A stretch of DNA of 64,000 nt from Bacteroidaceae bacterium (GCA_017469525.1 JAFUGG010000004.1:49367-113366); one strand, 5' to 3'; numbered from the stretch's first letter, positions 17,882-27,261 are shown. The notes: generated by a model from the letters alone, not told the origin. Program-made: numbers and translations.

Positions 17882-20641
17882 ATGAAGACTGAGAAGCAGA
17901 TTGCAGCAGCTGCGGCGGAGTTTGCAGAACGATGGCGAGGCAAAGGCGACGAGAAGAGCGAATCGCAACTCTTCTGGACAGACCTCCTTCAGAACGTCTT
18001 TGGCGTGGAGGATGTCGCCTCGTTCATTCGCTACGAGGAGCGCGTGAAGGTGGACAACACCAACTTCATCGACGGTCACATTCCTTCCACTCGGGTGCTC
18101 ATTGAGCAGAAGTCCATCGATAAGGACTTGCGCAAAGGCATCGTGCAGAGCAACGGTGCTGTGCTCAATCCCTTCCAGCAGGCAAGGAAATACGTGTCGG
18201 GAATGCCTCTGAGCCAGCACCCGAGGTGGATAGTGACGTGCAACTTCCAGGAGTTCCTCGTCTATGACATGGAGCAACCCAACGGCGAGCCTCAGCAGAT
18301 TCTCCTCAAGGACTTAGGTAAGGAGTATTACCGCCTGATGTTCCTTGTGAATGAGAAGAGCGAACACCTCTCGAAGGAAGAGCAAGTATCGTTCGACGCA
18401 GGCAAGATAGTGGCACGCATTCATGACGCTTTGATGAAGCAGTATGCTGACGACAGTCCCGAGGCGCTGCGATGGCTCAACATCCTGTGCGTCCGCATCG
18501 TCTTCTGTCTCTATGCCGAGGATGCCGGAGCTTTCCATCACGACCAGTTCCATGACTACCTCTCGCGCTACGAAGCCGAGGATATGCGTCGTGCCCTGCG
18601 CGACCTCTTCGAAGTTCTGAACACTCCGATGGAGAAGCGCAGCCGCTACCTGAAGGATGACCTGAAAGCCTTCCCCTACACCAACGGCGGACTGTTCGAA
18701 GAGGAGATAGAGATACCACAGTTCACGGAAGAACTTCGCCAAGTGCTCTTGCAGAACGCGAGCCTCGACTTCGACTGGAGCGAGATATCGCCCACCATCT
18801 TCGGTGCCGTCTTCGAGAGCACGCTCAACCCCGAGACACGTCGCAGCGGAGGTATGCACTACACCAGCATACAGAACATTCACAAGGTCATCGCCCCACT
18901 CTTCCTGAACGACTTGCGGCGAGAGCTTGACGACATCCTCGAAGAACCCGTGGAGCGGCAACGGCAGAAGAAGCTCGATGCCTATCAGGAGAAGCTGGCC
19001 TCGCTCGCCTTCCTCGACCCTGCTTGTGGCAGCGGCAACTTCCTCACGGAAACCTATCTCTCGCTGCGACGCCTGGAGAACGAAGTCATACGCGAACGCT
19101 ATCACGGGCAGTCGTTCTTCAGCTTCGATTATGATCACCTCATCAAGGTCAGCATCCAGCAGTTCTACGGCATCGAGATAAACGACTTTGCCGTAGCCGT
19201 AGCCACCACAGCCCTTTGGATAAGCGAAGCGCAGATGCTGGCAGAGACAGAGAAGATAATAGGCCGCGACCTGGACTTCCTGCCCCTGAAGAGCTACACC
19301 AACATCCGCGAAGGCAACGCCCTGCGCATGGACTGGGAGAGCATCGCGCCCGCGAACCTTAATTATATCATGGGCAACCCGCCGTTCGTGGGAGCAAGAT
19401 TGATGAGCAGCGAACAGAAGCAGGACGTGCTCGACATCTTTGGCGAGAAGTGGAAGAACGTAGGAAACCTCGACTATGTATGCTGCTGGTACAAGAAGGC
19501 AGCAGAACTCATGAAGGACAAGCCACAGGCAAGGGCGGCACTTGTCTCCACCAACAGCATTTGCCAAGGCGAGCAAGTGGCAAACCTCTGGCAGCCATTG
19601 ATGGAGGAAGGCTTGCAGATTAACTTCGCTCACCGTACCTTCCGCTGGGACAGCGAGTCGAACCTGAAAGCTCATGTGCATTGTGTTATTGTTGGTTTCA
19701 GTTACTTTGATAACAAAGAACGTGTCATCTATGATAACGACAAAACAATAAAGGCAAGCCACATCAATGGTTATCTTACTGACGCACCAGACATTTTCAT
19801 AGAGAGTAGGAAACGTCCGATATGTGATGTTCCTGAAATAGGAATGGGCAATCAGCCTATAGACGGAGGTAACTACATCTTTGATAAAGAGGAAATGGAA
19901 GAATTCATTAGGAAAGAACCTCTGTCTGCCAATCTCTTCCATCCTTACTATGGTGCTTATGAGTTCATCAACCAAAAGACTCGTTACTGTCTTTGGCTTG
20001 GTGATTGCTCGCCAGCAGAACTTCGAAAGATGCCACATTGCATGAAACGAATAGAGGCTGTACGAGATGCAAGGCTTGCAAGCAAGAGAGCATCAACACT
20101 GAAGCTTGCAGACAAGCCTACACGTTTCCAAACTGAGAACTTCCCTAAAGGCGACTACATTGTCATTCCCGAAGTTTCATCAGAGAAGCGTCGTTACATA
20201 CCTATGGGCATTATGTCCGACGAGGTTATCTGTAGCAACAAACTTCGCATCATGCCCAACGTTTCGCTCTATCATTTTGGAGTCCTGCAAAGCAATGTCC
20301 ACATGGCATGGATGAGGGCAGTTGCAGGTAGGTTGGAGATGAGGTATGATTATAGTATTGCCATTGTCTACAACAACTTCCCATGGCCTACACCTACGGA
20401 CGAGCAAAGAAAAAAGATAGAACAGACGGCTCAGGCCATCCTCGATGCCCGGGCCATTTATCCTGACGCGTCGCTTGCCGACCTGTACGATGAATTGTCG
20501 ATGCCGCCAGAGCTGCGCAAAGCACACCAGGACAACGACCGTGCCGTGATGCAAGCTTACGGATTCCCTGTGAAGTCCACCTTTACCGAAAGCCAGTGCG
20601 TCGCCGAGCTGTTTAAGTTATATAAAGAATTAACGAAATAA
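17882..20641 (+). CDS. MmeI-like type IIL restriction-modification enzyme (single chain)
   Basis: A 919-residue protein combining endonuclease, methyltransferase and target recognition. The N-terminal nuclease domain has D64-x10-E75-x-K77 (FIDGHIPSTRVLIEQKS), an intact PD-(D/E)xK motif. A helical spacer follows to about 375. The gamma-class adenine methyltransferase has motif I FLDPACGSGNF (377-387) and motif IV NPPF (499-502). The target-recognition region is about 600-830, and a C-terminal helical tail follows. Family enzymes methylate one strand and cut about 20 nt away. No partner genes flank it, which suits a stand-alone system. The middle-to-late part (about 19680-20400) is visibly more AT-rich than the rest, as expected of an exchanged recognition domain. 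Confidence 0.88.
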   Translation: MKTEKQIAAAAAEFAERWRGKGDEKSESQLFWTDLLQNVFGVEDVASFIRYEERVKVDNTNFIDGHIPSTRVLIEQKSIDKDLRKGIVQSNGAVLNPFQQARKYVSGMPLSQHPRWIVTCNFQEFLVYDMEQPNGEPQQILLKDLGKEYYRLMFLVNEKSEHLSKEEQVSFDAGKIVARIHDALMKQYADDSPEALRWLNILCVRIVFCLYAEDAGAFHHDQFHDYLSRYEAEDMRRALRDLFEVLNTPMEKRSRYLKDDLKAFPYTNGGLFEEEIEIPQFTEELRQVLLQNASLDFDWSEISPTIFGAVFESTLNPETRRSGGMHYTSIQNIHKVIAPLFLNDLRRELDDILEEPVERQRQKKLDAYQEKLASLAFLDPACGSGNFLTETYLSLRRLENEVIRERYHGQSFFSFDYDHLIKVSIQQFYGIEINDFAVAVATTALWISEAQMLAETEKIIGRDLDFLPLKSYTNIREGNALRMDWESIAPANLNYIMGNPPFVGARLMSSEQKQDVLDIFGEKWKNVGNLDYVCCWYKKAAELMKDKPQARAALVSTNSICQGEQVANLWQPLMEEGLQINFAHRTFRWDSESNLKAHVHCVIVGFSYFDNKERVIYDNDKTIKASHINGYLTDAPDIFIESRKRPICDVPEIGMGNQPIDGGNYIFDKEEMEEFIRKEPLSANLFHPYYGAYEFINQKTRYCLWLGDCSPAELRKMPHCMKRIEAVRDARLASKRASTLKLADKPTRFQTENFPKGDYIVIPEVSSEKRRYIPMGIMSDEVICSNKLRIMPNVSLYHFGVLQSNVHMAWMRAVAGRLEMRYDYSIAIVYNNFPWPTPTDEQRKKIEQTAQAILDARAIYPDASLADLYDELSMPPELRKAHQDNDRAVMQAYGFPVKSTFTESQCVAELFKLYKELTK

Positions 20642-20659
20642 ACACATTATATTATATAT

Positions 20660-21154
20660 ATGGAAGTCATACAAAGTTTCACTATCGACCACACGCATCT
20701 GAAGCCGGGCATCTATGTGTCTCGCGTGGACAAAGGCTTCACCACCTTCGACCTTCGCATCACCGAACCCAACAAGGAACCTGCAGTCGCCCCTGCCGCC
20801 ATCCACAGCCTGGAGCACCTCATGGCTACTTGGTTCCGCAACAGCAGAGTCAAGGACGACGTGGTATATGTCGGCCCGATGGGTTGCCTCACAGGCATGT
20901 ATGTCATCATGACGGGAACATATTCCGTAGAGGATATGCGGAGGCTCACCATCGAATGCCTGGAGTGGATTCTCGTTCAGGACAAGGTGCCCGCTACAGA
21001 ACCACAGACTTGCGGCAACTACTTGCTTCACGACCTGCCCATGTGCAAGTGGGAGAGCGCTCGCTATCTCGACCGCCTCAGGCACGACTTCCATAGCGAA
21101 TACACGAAGTTGCAGATTACCCTCGACGACGGAAAAGTATTTGCCGATGCATAG
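20660..21154 (+). CDS. luxS: S-ribosylhomocysteine lyase LuxS
   Basis: Splits S-ribosylhomocysteine to homocysteine and DPD, the precursor of autoinducer-2. The metal site HSLEH is at residues 49-53 (H49, H53) with C118 in TCGNY; catalytic residues E52 and C76 (MGCLTG) are present. The 164-residue length is normal. It begins 18 nt after the MmeI-like gene, so it may be read from the same transcript. I see no separate promoter. Confidence 0.96.
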   Translation: MEVIQSFTIDHTHLKPGIYVSRVDKGFTTFDLRITEPNKEPAVAPAAIHSLEHLMATWFRNSRVKDDVVYVGPMGCLTGMYVIMTGTYSVEDMRRLTIECLEWILVQDKVPATEPQTCGNYLLHDLPMCKWESARYLDRLRHDFHSEYTKLQITLDDGKVFADA

Positions 21155-21204
21155 TTTCAAGGTTTCAACTTGTAACCATTGTGCCTGAAAAGTTCAAATA
21201 AATT

Positions 21205-21234
21205 TTGCCTTTAGCGAGACTTTTCGTAACTTTG
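21205..21234 (+). promoter_or_regulatory. Promoter of the cstA pair
   Basis: TTG at 21205-21207 (within TTTTG), a 19-nt spacer, and TAACTTTG at 21227-21234. This is a close match to the Bacteroidetes consensus. The untranslated leader to ATG 21351 is about 110 nt and contains a heptamer array. Confidence 0.75.
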
Positions 21235-21290
21235 CGTCCAAAAACTGCAAACAAGGGACGTCCGCGCTCCCAGGCTTTGCCACCGTACCT

Positions 21291-21347
21291 AAATAGTTAA
21301 ATGACTAAATCGTAAATAAATAGTAAATCGTCAAATTGTAAATTGAG
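21291..21347 (+). repeat. AAATNGT 7/8-nt array upstream of cstA
   Basis: Mixed 7- and 8-nt units (AAATAGTT, AAATGACT, AAATCGT, AAATAGT, AAATCGTC, AAATTGT, AAATTGAG), ending at the first cstA ATG. Confidence 0.7.
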
Positions 21348-21350
21348 AAG

Positions 21351-22838
21351 ATGTTGACATTCTGTATTGCTCTTGCCCTGCTGGTGCTGGGCTACTTCAT
21401 ATACGGCACATTCGTTGAGAAGGTTTTCGGCATTGACCCGAACCGCAAGATGCCCTGCTACGAAAAGCTGGACGGGGCCGACTATATCCCTATGCCCACG
21501 TGGAAAGTCTATACGGTGCAGTTCCTCAACATAGCCGGCACGGGTCCCATCTTTGGCGCCATGATGGGCGTGCTCTATGGGCCGGCAGCGTTCCTCTGGA
21601 TAGTCTTCGGCTGCATCCTCGGCGGTGCCATGCACGACTACATGGCAGGCATGATAAGCATCCGGCGCGACGGAATGGGCTTGCCCGAAATCATCGGCGA
21701 CGAATTGGGCAGCGTGTGTCGCCTGATAATGCGTGTCGTGACGCTCGTGCTGATGATTTGCGTCGGCGCATCGTTCGTGCTGATACCGGCTGGACTGATG
21801 GACCAACTGACGCTCAGACTCTTTGATGTGGCCGATACCAACCTCATCTGGACAGTCTTGATTCTCATCTTCTACCTCGCCGTCACAGTCTTTTCCATCA
21901 ATAAAGTCATTGGCACCATCTATCCCATCTTCGGTGCGGCACTGCTCATCATGGCAGTCCTCATCGGTTTTGGCATCTTTACGCACGAAGGCCACATTCC
22001 CGGCATTGCCGAAGCTTTCACCGACCATTATCCCATTCCCTATACGCCTTTGTTTCCTGGCCTCTTCATCACGATAGCCTGCGGAGCTGTGAGCGGCTTC
22101 CATGCCACGCAAAGCCCGATGATGGCGCGTTGCATCAAGAACGAGAAGTATGGCCTGCGTTGCTTCTATGGCGCTATGGTGACGGAAGGTGTGGTTGCCC
22201 TCATCTGGGCTGCTGCCGCTATTAAGTTCGTCGATATGCTTGATATCGCAGGTGCAACGCCTTATGAGAAGCTCTATAATGCCATGACCGCCTGCGGAAC
22301 GGTGAAGATGAACCCCGGCCTGTTGGTAGAGCGTATGTGCAGCGACTGGCTTGGCAATGCGGGACTTGTCCTTGCCGTGCTTGGCATCGTGGCAGCCCCG
22401 ATGAGCACCGGCGGCAGTGCTTTCCGTGCAGCCAGAATGATAGTGGCCGACTTCAGCCACTACGACCAGAAGCCGCTTGCAAAGCGACTCCTGCTCACTG
22501 CCCCCTTGTTTGCCGTTGCCATCGCCATGCTGAACGTCAGCAGCTTCAAGGTGCTGTGGCTCTATGTCTCATGGTTCAACCAAGTGCTCGCCACCTTCAC
22601 CTTCTACACCATCGCACATTTCCTGCGCCACAGGACAGACGGAAAGGGCATCCTGCCTCGATGGTCGTGGCTCATTGCCTACTTCCCCGCCGTCTTCATG
22701 TGTGCCGTGAGTGCCTGCTTCATCCTCATCGACAAGGAGAATGGCTTCGGCATGGACACGACTTGGGGTTATGCCATCGGCGGCGCCTTTACTGCCGTGA
22801 TTGCAATTTGGTTTATGATTAAGAATCTAAAACGATGA
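21351..22838 (+). CDS. cstA: Carbon starvation protein CstA-family transporter (copy 1)
   Basis: A multi-pass inner-membrane protein of 495 residues; CstA relatives import pyruvate or peptides. Typical motifs: NIAGTGPIFGAMMG, LWIVFGCILGGAMHDY and ACGAVSGFHATQSPMMARC. It belongs to the short CstA type (E. coli CstA is about 700 residues). Its TGA overlaps the ATG of the second copy by 4 nt, so the two are made together. It is driven by the promoter at 21205-21234. Confidence 0.88.
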   Translation: MLTFCIALALLVLGYFIYGTFVEKVFGIDPNRKMPCYEKLDGADYIPMPTWKVYTVQFLNIAGTGPIFGAMMGVLYGPAAFLWIVFGCILGGAMHDYMAGMISIRRDGMGLPEIIGDELGSVCRLIMRVVTLVLMICVGASFVLIPAGLMDQLTLRLFDVADTNLIWTVLILIFYLAVTVFSINKVIGTIYPIFGAALLIMAVLIGFGIFTHEGHIPGIAEAFTDHYPIPYTPLFPGLFITIACGAVSGFHATQSPMMARCIKNEKYGLRCFYGAMVTEGVVALIWAAAAIKFVDMLDIAGATPYEKLYNAMTACGTVKMNPGLLVERMCSDWLGNAGLVLAVLGIVAAPMSTGGSAFRAARMIVADFSHYDQKPLAKRLLLTAPLFAVAIAMLNVSSFKVLWLYVSWFNQVLATFTFYTIAHFLRHRTDGKGILPRWSWLIAYFPAVFMCAVSACFILIDKENGFGMDTTWGYAIGGAFTAVIAIWFMIKNLKR

Positions 22839-24274
22839 TAACATTTACAGTCTCACTACTTTGCCTCCTGCTGGGTTACATACTCTACGGAGCTTTCGTG
22901 GAGCGCGTCATACGTCCCAGCAGTACAACTGCCATGCCGTGCTACACGAAGCAGGACGGCGTTGACTACCTGCCCATGCCTGCATGGAGAGTGTTCCTCA
23001 TCCAGTTCCTCAACATCGCAGGCACAGGTCCCATCTTCGGAGCCATCATGGGCATACTCTTCGGCCCAGCTGCCTACCTTTGGATAGTGCTCGGATGCAT
23101 CTTTGCAGGAGCCGTTCACGACTATCTATGCGGCATGATTTGCATCAGACAGGGCGGTGTGTCGTTGCCCGAGATTATCGGCAATGAGTTGGGCGACGGC
23201 ATGCGACTGGTGATGCGAATAGGAGCATTGGTGTTGCTTGTTTTGGTAGGAGCAGTCTTCGTGACGACACCCGCTGCCTTGCTCGACGAGATGGTGCCCG
23301 ATAACGGTTGGTTCTTTTCGAAAAGCTTCTGGCTGATACTCATTTTCCTTTACTTCATCCTTGCCACGCTTTTGCCCATAGACAAACTCATCGGCAGAAT
23401 CTATCCTGTCTTCGGCCTCGCATTGCTGCTTATGGCTGTGGGAATTTGCTGGGGTATTTATACGAAGGACGGTTGGATGCCGGAGCTGACGGACGCGCCT
23501 TTTGTGACGCATCATCCGAAAGGTCTGCCCATCTTCCCAATGCTTTGCATCACCATTGCTTGCGGTGCCATTAGTGGTTTCCACGGAACGCAGAGCCCAC
23601 TCATGGCAAGATGCCTGACCAGTGAACGTCTTGGCCGTCCTGTCTTCTACGGAGCCATGATAACAGAGGGAGTGGTGGCACTCATCTGGGCAGCAGCAGC
23701 CGTGAAGTTTGCCAGCACGCTTCCGGGTGAGGCTGGAGCGACAGCTTACGAGAAGCTTGCAGCCATGGGCAACCCATCTATTGTCGTCAATAACATCAGC
23801 ACCGGCTGGATGGGAACAATCGGAGCCGTGCTTGCCATTCTTGGTGTGGTGGCAGCCCCCATCACCAGCGGCGATACGGCATTCCGCAGCGCCCGTCTCA
23901 TTACGGCCGACTTCCTTCACATCAGCCAAAGGAGCATCGCCAAGCGTCTCATGCTTTGCCTTCCGCTCTTCGCCATCACGACGGCATTGTTCTTCATCGA
24001 CTTCAATGCACTTTGGCGTTACTTCGCATGGACGAACCAAACCCTTGCATGCATCATGCTTTGGGCTGCTGCGGTATGGCTGCGAAGAGGGCGTAAGTTA
24101 TACCTAATAGCGCTTCTGCCGGCCCTCTTCATGACCGTGGTATGCACGAGCTACATACTCATTGCTCCTGAGGGCTTCGGCCTGCCGCTCAGCGTTGGCC
24201 TTTATTCCGGCGTAGCGATGATGGTTGTGCTGGCGCTATTGTTTTGCAAATTCATTTTTAAACAACCTAAATAA
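22835..24274 (+). CDS. Carbon starvation protein CstA-family transporter (copy 2)
   Basis: Paralogue of the preceding gene, 479 residues, with the same landmarks (NIAGTGPIFGAIMG, LWIVLGCIFAGAVHDY, ACGAISGFHGTQSPLMARC). The two copies have diverged clearly in the loops and at the C terminus. The ATGA overlap suggests coupled translation, and possibly a heteromeric transporter or two substrate specificities. That is inference from gene order only. Confidence 0.87.
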   Translation: MITFTVSLLCLLLGYILYGAFVERVIRPSSTTAMPCYTKQDGVDYLPMPAWRVFLIQFLNIAGTGPIFGAIMGILFGPAAYLWIVLGCIFAGAVHDYLCGMICIRQGGVSLPEIIGNELGDGMRLVMRIGALVLLVLVGAVFVTTPAALLDEMVPDNGWFFSKSFWLILIFLYFILATLLPIDKLIGRIYPVFGLALLLMAVGICWGIYTKDGWMPELTDAPFVTHHPKGLPIFPMLCITIACGAISGFHGTQSPLMARCLTSERLGRPVFYGAMITEGVVALIWAAAAVKFASTLPGEAGATAYEKLAAMGNPSIVVNNISTGWMGTIGAVLAILGVVAAPITSGDTAFRSARLITADFLHISQRSIAKRLMLCLPLFAITTALFFIDFNALWRYFAWTNQTLACIMLWAAAVWLRRGRKLYLIALLPALFMTVVCTSYILIAPEGFGLPLSVGLYSGVAMMVVLALLFCKFIFKQPK

Positions 24275-24286
24275 ATAATTATTGTT

Positions 24287-24778
24287 ATGAAGAAAATCTT
24301 TATTGTACTGTTTCTTACAGTCGTTTCAATGAGTGCTTTCGCACAGTTCGAGAAGGGTACAAAGTATGTCAACGCTTCGCTTACGGGTTTCGGTATTGAC
24401 TGGCACAAGGCAGGCGGCTTCCATCTTGGTGTTGGAGCCGGTGCCGGTTACTTCGTAGCCGACCAGTGGATGGTGCTCGGTCAGATTGGTTGGAACCATC
24501 AGGACGGTGCCAACGAGTTCAACCTCGGTGCAGGCGGTCGCTATTACATGTCACAGAACGGTTTCTTCTTTGGCTGTGGCCTTCGTTATGGCTTGAACAG
24601 TGCCGGCGGTGATGCACCCGTCAATCACAACGCCTATCTGACTCCCGAAGCAGGCTATTGCTTCTATCTGAACGACCATGTCAGCATTGAACCCTCCGTC
24701 TATGTCGACATGTGTCTGAACCACTTTAAGGACTTCACGAAGATTGGCTTGAAGGTCAGCTTTGGCTACTACTTCTAA
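24287..24778 (+). CDS. Small outer-membrane beta-barrel protein
   Basis: 163 residues with a signal peptide (MKKIFIVLFLTVVSMSAFAQ). Alternating glycine/aromatic strands follow (FHLGVGAGAGYFV, GLRYGLNSAGG), ending in a terminal Phe (VSFGYYF), typical of an OmpW/OmpX-like 8-strand barrel. It begins 12 nt after the cstA pair and ends at a strong terminator. The link to carbon-starvation transport is only by position. Confidence 0.8.
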   Translation: MKKIFIVLFLTVVSMSAFAQFEKGTKYVNASLTGFGIDWHKAGGFHLGVGAGAGYFVADQWMVLGQIGWNHQDGANEFNLGAGGRYYMSQNGFFFGCGLRYGLNSAGGDAPVNHNAYLTPEAGYCFYLNDHVSIEPSVYVDMCLNHFKDFTKIGLKVSFGYYF

Positions 24779-24802
24779 ACAAAGACGTATCACTAATAAA
24801 GG

Positions 24803-24840
24803 AAAGGGGATGTGCTGTGGTCAGCGCATCCCCTTTCTTT
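24803..24840 (+). terminator. Rho-independent terminator after the small porin
   Basis: Stem AAAGGGGATGTGCT / AGCGCATCCCCTTT (one G-T pair) with a short loop, followed by TTCTTTT. It closes the cstA-porin transcript. Confidence 0.8.
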
Positions 24841-24870
24841 TAGACAAACATATGCATGGTTGATTTCATG

Positions 24871-24958
24871 CATGCGTATTATTTGCCCAAAGTATGCGTA
24901 TTATTTGCCTCAAGCATGCGTATTATTTGCCCAAAGCATGCGTATTATTTGTCAAGGT
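24871..24958 (-). repeat. 22-nt tandem array, 4 units (CATGCGTATTATTTG core)
   Basis: Units start at 24871, 24893, 24915 and 24937. Each reads CATGCGTATTATTTG followed by a variable CCCAAAG-like end. The last unit covers the stop codon of the GH43-like gene (24945-24947). The unit is related to the array at 37505-37614 by the shared TTTGCCC(A/G)AAG. Confidence 0.9.
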
Positions 24959-25946
24959 TAGGCAGGAAGAAGTCGAAGTCGGTGCGGCGGCATTGCAACG
25001 TGCCGTCGGTGAAGATGAGTTCGCCACACTCCAGCGAGGAGCGACGTTCCTCGTAAGGGTAGTTGCCGATGTCGTTCTTGTTGGCTCGTGTATGAGCCGT
25101 GCGACCTGGATGCGTGAAGTAGATGATATACGCCTTGCCGCCTACCACTACGACGTCTCCGTGAGCTCCGCTCGGACCATCATCGGGGCGGCTGGTGGCA
25201 TCTTCGAGGATGCAACCCAGCCTTTCCCACTTCTTCAGGTCGGCCGAACGATAGACGCGCATACCGTGCCACTCGTCCGTAAGCATCCAATAGTAGTCGG
25301 CAAAGCGGAATATCTTCGGTCCTTCGCAGGCTCCTTCTGTCACTACAGGACGTCCCTGTGTCCAGTGCTTCAGGTCTCTGCTTTCGGAGGTCCAGATGTT
25401 GGCACGGTCGTCTTTCTTATACCACGCGTGCCAAAGCCCCTCCTCGTCCTGACAAAGTGAGATGTCGATGATGTTCTCCTCGCCGAAATTCACTGGGCCA
25501 CGGTACTTCCAATCCCAGCAGTTCTTGCTCGTGTAGTGCATCGTCGTGGCTTTTCCGCCCCAATGATTCTGCACGCCGCGCTTGTATGTGACGAAGAGAT
25601 GGTAGGTTCCCTTGTGGTAAATCACGTCGGGAGCCCAGAAAGTGTTGTGGCCTCGCTCGAAGTCAAGGTCGAGTGTGCCGCGATAGTACCACGACTTGCC
25701 GTTGTTCACGCTCTCGCCGATGCCGATGGGATTGCCGAAGCAATAGGCCACGTCGGCTGTCTCTTGGTTGGCGCGACGCTGGGTGTAGAGCACCCACCAC
25801 GCTTTCTCTGCCCTGTTGTAGAACACAACGGGGTCTGCCGCGCCATCGGTCACGGGGTCACGGAACATTGGGGCTGGTGCCTTATGCTGTTCGGCCGAAC
25901 TGGTAATGGTCAGCATGACTGCTGCCAGAAGTAGTAACTTTTTCAT
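24945..25946 (-). CDS. GH43-like five-bladed beta-propeller hydrolase
   Basis: 333 residues, secreted (signal peptide MKKLLLLAAVMLTITSSAEQ). Propeller blades carry ADPVVFYN (first acidic residue, about 37), WAPDVIYHKGTYHLFV, DISLCQDEEGLWHAWY, EGPKIFRFADYYWMLTDEW and SGAHGDVVVVGGKAYI, the GH43/GH117 style. Substrate is unknown, possibly arabinose-containing or galactan-like glycans. The stop codon lies inside a 22-nt repeat array. It lies downstream of ilvC, whose terminator separates them. Confidence 0.7.
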   Translation of the reverse strand: MKKLLLLAAVMLTITSSAEQHKAPAPMFRDPVTDGAADPVVFYNRAEKAWWVLYTQRRANQETADVAYCFGNPIGIGESVNNGKSWYYRGTLDLDFERGHNTFWAPDVIYHKGTYHLFVTYKRGVQNHWGGKATTMHYTSKNCWDWKYRGPVNFGEENIIDISLCQDEEGLWHAWYKKDDRANIWTSESRDLKHWTQGRPVVTEGACEGPKIFRFADYYWMLTDEWHGMRVYRSADLKKWERLGCILEDATSRPDDGPSGAHGDVVVVGGKAYIIYFTHPGRTAHTRANKNDIGNYPYEERRSSLECGELIFTDGTLQCRRTDFDFFLPNLDK

Positions 25947-25989
25947 GTTTCTGCTGGTATTAGAGTTTGAAAGGGATAGTTGTTTTTAG

Positions 25990-26032
25990 AAAAGAGACAG
26001 GAGGCAAGTGCCGTGACGGTATTTGCCTCCTG
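25990..26032 (-). terminator. Terminator of ilvC
   Basis: Read on the - strand, a 10-bp perfect stem CAGGAGGCAA / TTGCCTCCTG with an inner CCGT/ACGG pairing, followed by TCTCTTTTCT. Confidence 0.7.
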
Positions 26033-26058
26033 CTGATTTGACATTAGTCTTGTAGAGA

Positions 26059-27102
26059 TTAGTTATTTTCGGGACGGAGCTTGCGAACGGTCTCGGCGGT
26101 GCGCCACATCTCGCTGTCGCGCAGGGCAGCCAGTTCCTTCTCGAGGCCGATGCGGTAGTCGGGCTTCGAGTTGGCGTCGATGCTAATCTGTGCCTCATGG
26201 CCGCTCTTGACGGAGGCATACAGCTCCTGGACGACAGGCTTGATGGCGTCGTGGAAACGAGGATACCAGTCGAGGGCGCCGCGCTGTGCCGTAGTGGAGC
26301 AGTTGGCGTACATCCAGTCCATTCCCTTCTGTGCGAAGAGAGGCATGAGGCTCTGTGTGAGCTCTTCGACGGTCTCGTTGAAGGCCTCGCTGGGCGTGTG
26401 GCCGTTCTCGCGGAGCACTTCGTACTGAGCCAGCAGCAAGCCCTGGATGGCACCCATCAGAGAGCCGCGCTCGCCGGTGAGGTCGCTGGTGGCTTCGCGC
26501 TGGAAGGTGGTCTCGAAGAGATAGCCCGAGCCGATGCCGATGCCGAGGGCAAGAGTGCGGTCCAGAGCCTTGCCGGTTGCGTCGTTATATACTGCGTATG
26601 AGCTGTTCAGGCCGCGTCCTTCCAGGAACATGGTGCGCAGGCTTGTGCCGCTACCCTTAGGTGCTACCATGATGACGTCGATGTCCTTTGAGGGCACGCA
26701 ACCCGTGCGGTCGTTCCATGTGATGGCAAAGCCGTGGGAGAAATAGAGAGCCTTGCCGGGGGTGAGATACTTTTGGAGAGTGGGCCAGACGCTCATCACG
26801 GCTGCATCGGAAAGCAGACACATGACGATGGTACCCTTGTCGGCAGCCTCTTCGATGGAGAAGAGTGTCTCGCCCGGAACCCATCCGTCGCCGATGGCCT
26901 TCTCGAAGGTCTTGCCCTGGCGCTGGCCTACGATGACGTTAAAACCGTTGTCGCGCAGGTTGCAAGCCTGGCCGGGACCTTGTACGCCGTAGCCGATGAC
27001 GGCAATCGTCTCGTCCTTCAGAATCTCACGTGCCTTTTCAAGAGGGAACTCTTCGCGTGTCATCACTTCCTCGATGACACCGCCAAAATTCATTTTTGCC
27101 AT
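26059..27102 (-). CDS. ilvC: Ketol-acid reductoisomerase
   Basis: Second enzyme of valine, leucine and isoleucine synthesis; NADPH-dependent isomeroreductase. The nucleotide-binding GYGVQG is at residues 37-42, followed by RDNGFNVIVGQR. The metal-binding C-terminal knotted domain contains GERGSLMGAIQGLLLAQYE and FNETVEELTQSL. The 347-residue length is normal. It lies apart from ilvB/N/D, separated by a GH127 gene and a + strand gene. It has its own promoter box at 27167-27174. Confidence 0.96.
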   Translation of the reverse strand: MAKMNFGGVIEEVMTREEFPLEKAREILKDETIAVIGYGVQGPGQACNLRDNGFNVIVGQRQGKTFEKAIGDGWVPGETLFSIEEAADKGTIVMCLLSDAAVMSVWPTLQKYLTPGKALYFSHGFAITWNDRTGCVPSKDIDVIMVAPKGSGTSLRTMFLEGRGLNSSYAVYNDATGKALDRTLALGIGIGSGYLFETTFQREATSDLTGERGSLMGAIQGLLLAQYEVLRENGHTPSEAFNETVEELTQSLMPLFAQKGMDWMYANCSTTAQRGALDWYPRFHDAIKPVVQELYASVKSGHEAQISIDANSKPDYRIGLEKELAALRDSEMWRTAETVRKLRPENN

Positions 27103-27166
27103 AGTATTTGAATTTATTAAACTTGAATTTTGAATAAATTTAGTGTGTTATCCTTCGTTTCGTCTG

Positions 27167-27174
27167 CAAAGTTA
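27167..27174 (-). promoter_or_regulatory. -7 box of the ilvC promoter
   Basis: TAACTTTG on the - strand (CAAAGTTA on +), 64 nt upstream of the ilvC ATG. The AAAGTTG array starts just upstream of it. Confidence 0.6.
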
Positions 27175-27180
27175 CGACAA

Positions 27181-27247
27181 AAAGTTGAAAGTTGAATGTT
27201 GAAAGTTGAAAATTTAAGTTGAAAGTTAAAAATTAAGTTGAAAGTTG
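27181..27247 (+). repeat. AAAGTTG heptamer array
   Basis: Units AAAGTTG, AAAGTTG, AATGTTG and AAAGTTG, then a longer spacer, AAAGTTA and again AAAGTTG. It fills the gap between the GH127 stop and the ilvC promoter. Confidence 0.8.
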
Positions 27248-27261
27248 TTATAGCGGTCATT

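Noticed and set aside
18314..20038. 574-codon - strand open frame opposite the MmeI-like gene
   Set aside because: The + strand protein has intact catalytic motifs throughout; the antisense reading shows no domain.
24871..24958. CRISPR array
   Set aside because: The 22-nt units are directly adjacent with no spacers and there are no cas genes in the window. The same holds for the other seven arrays.
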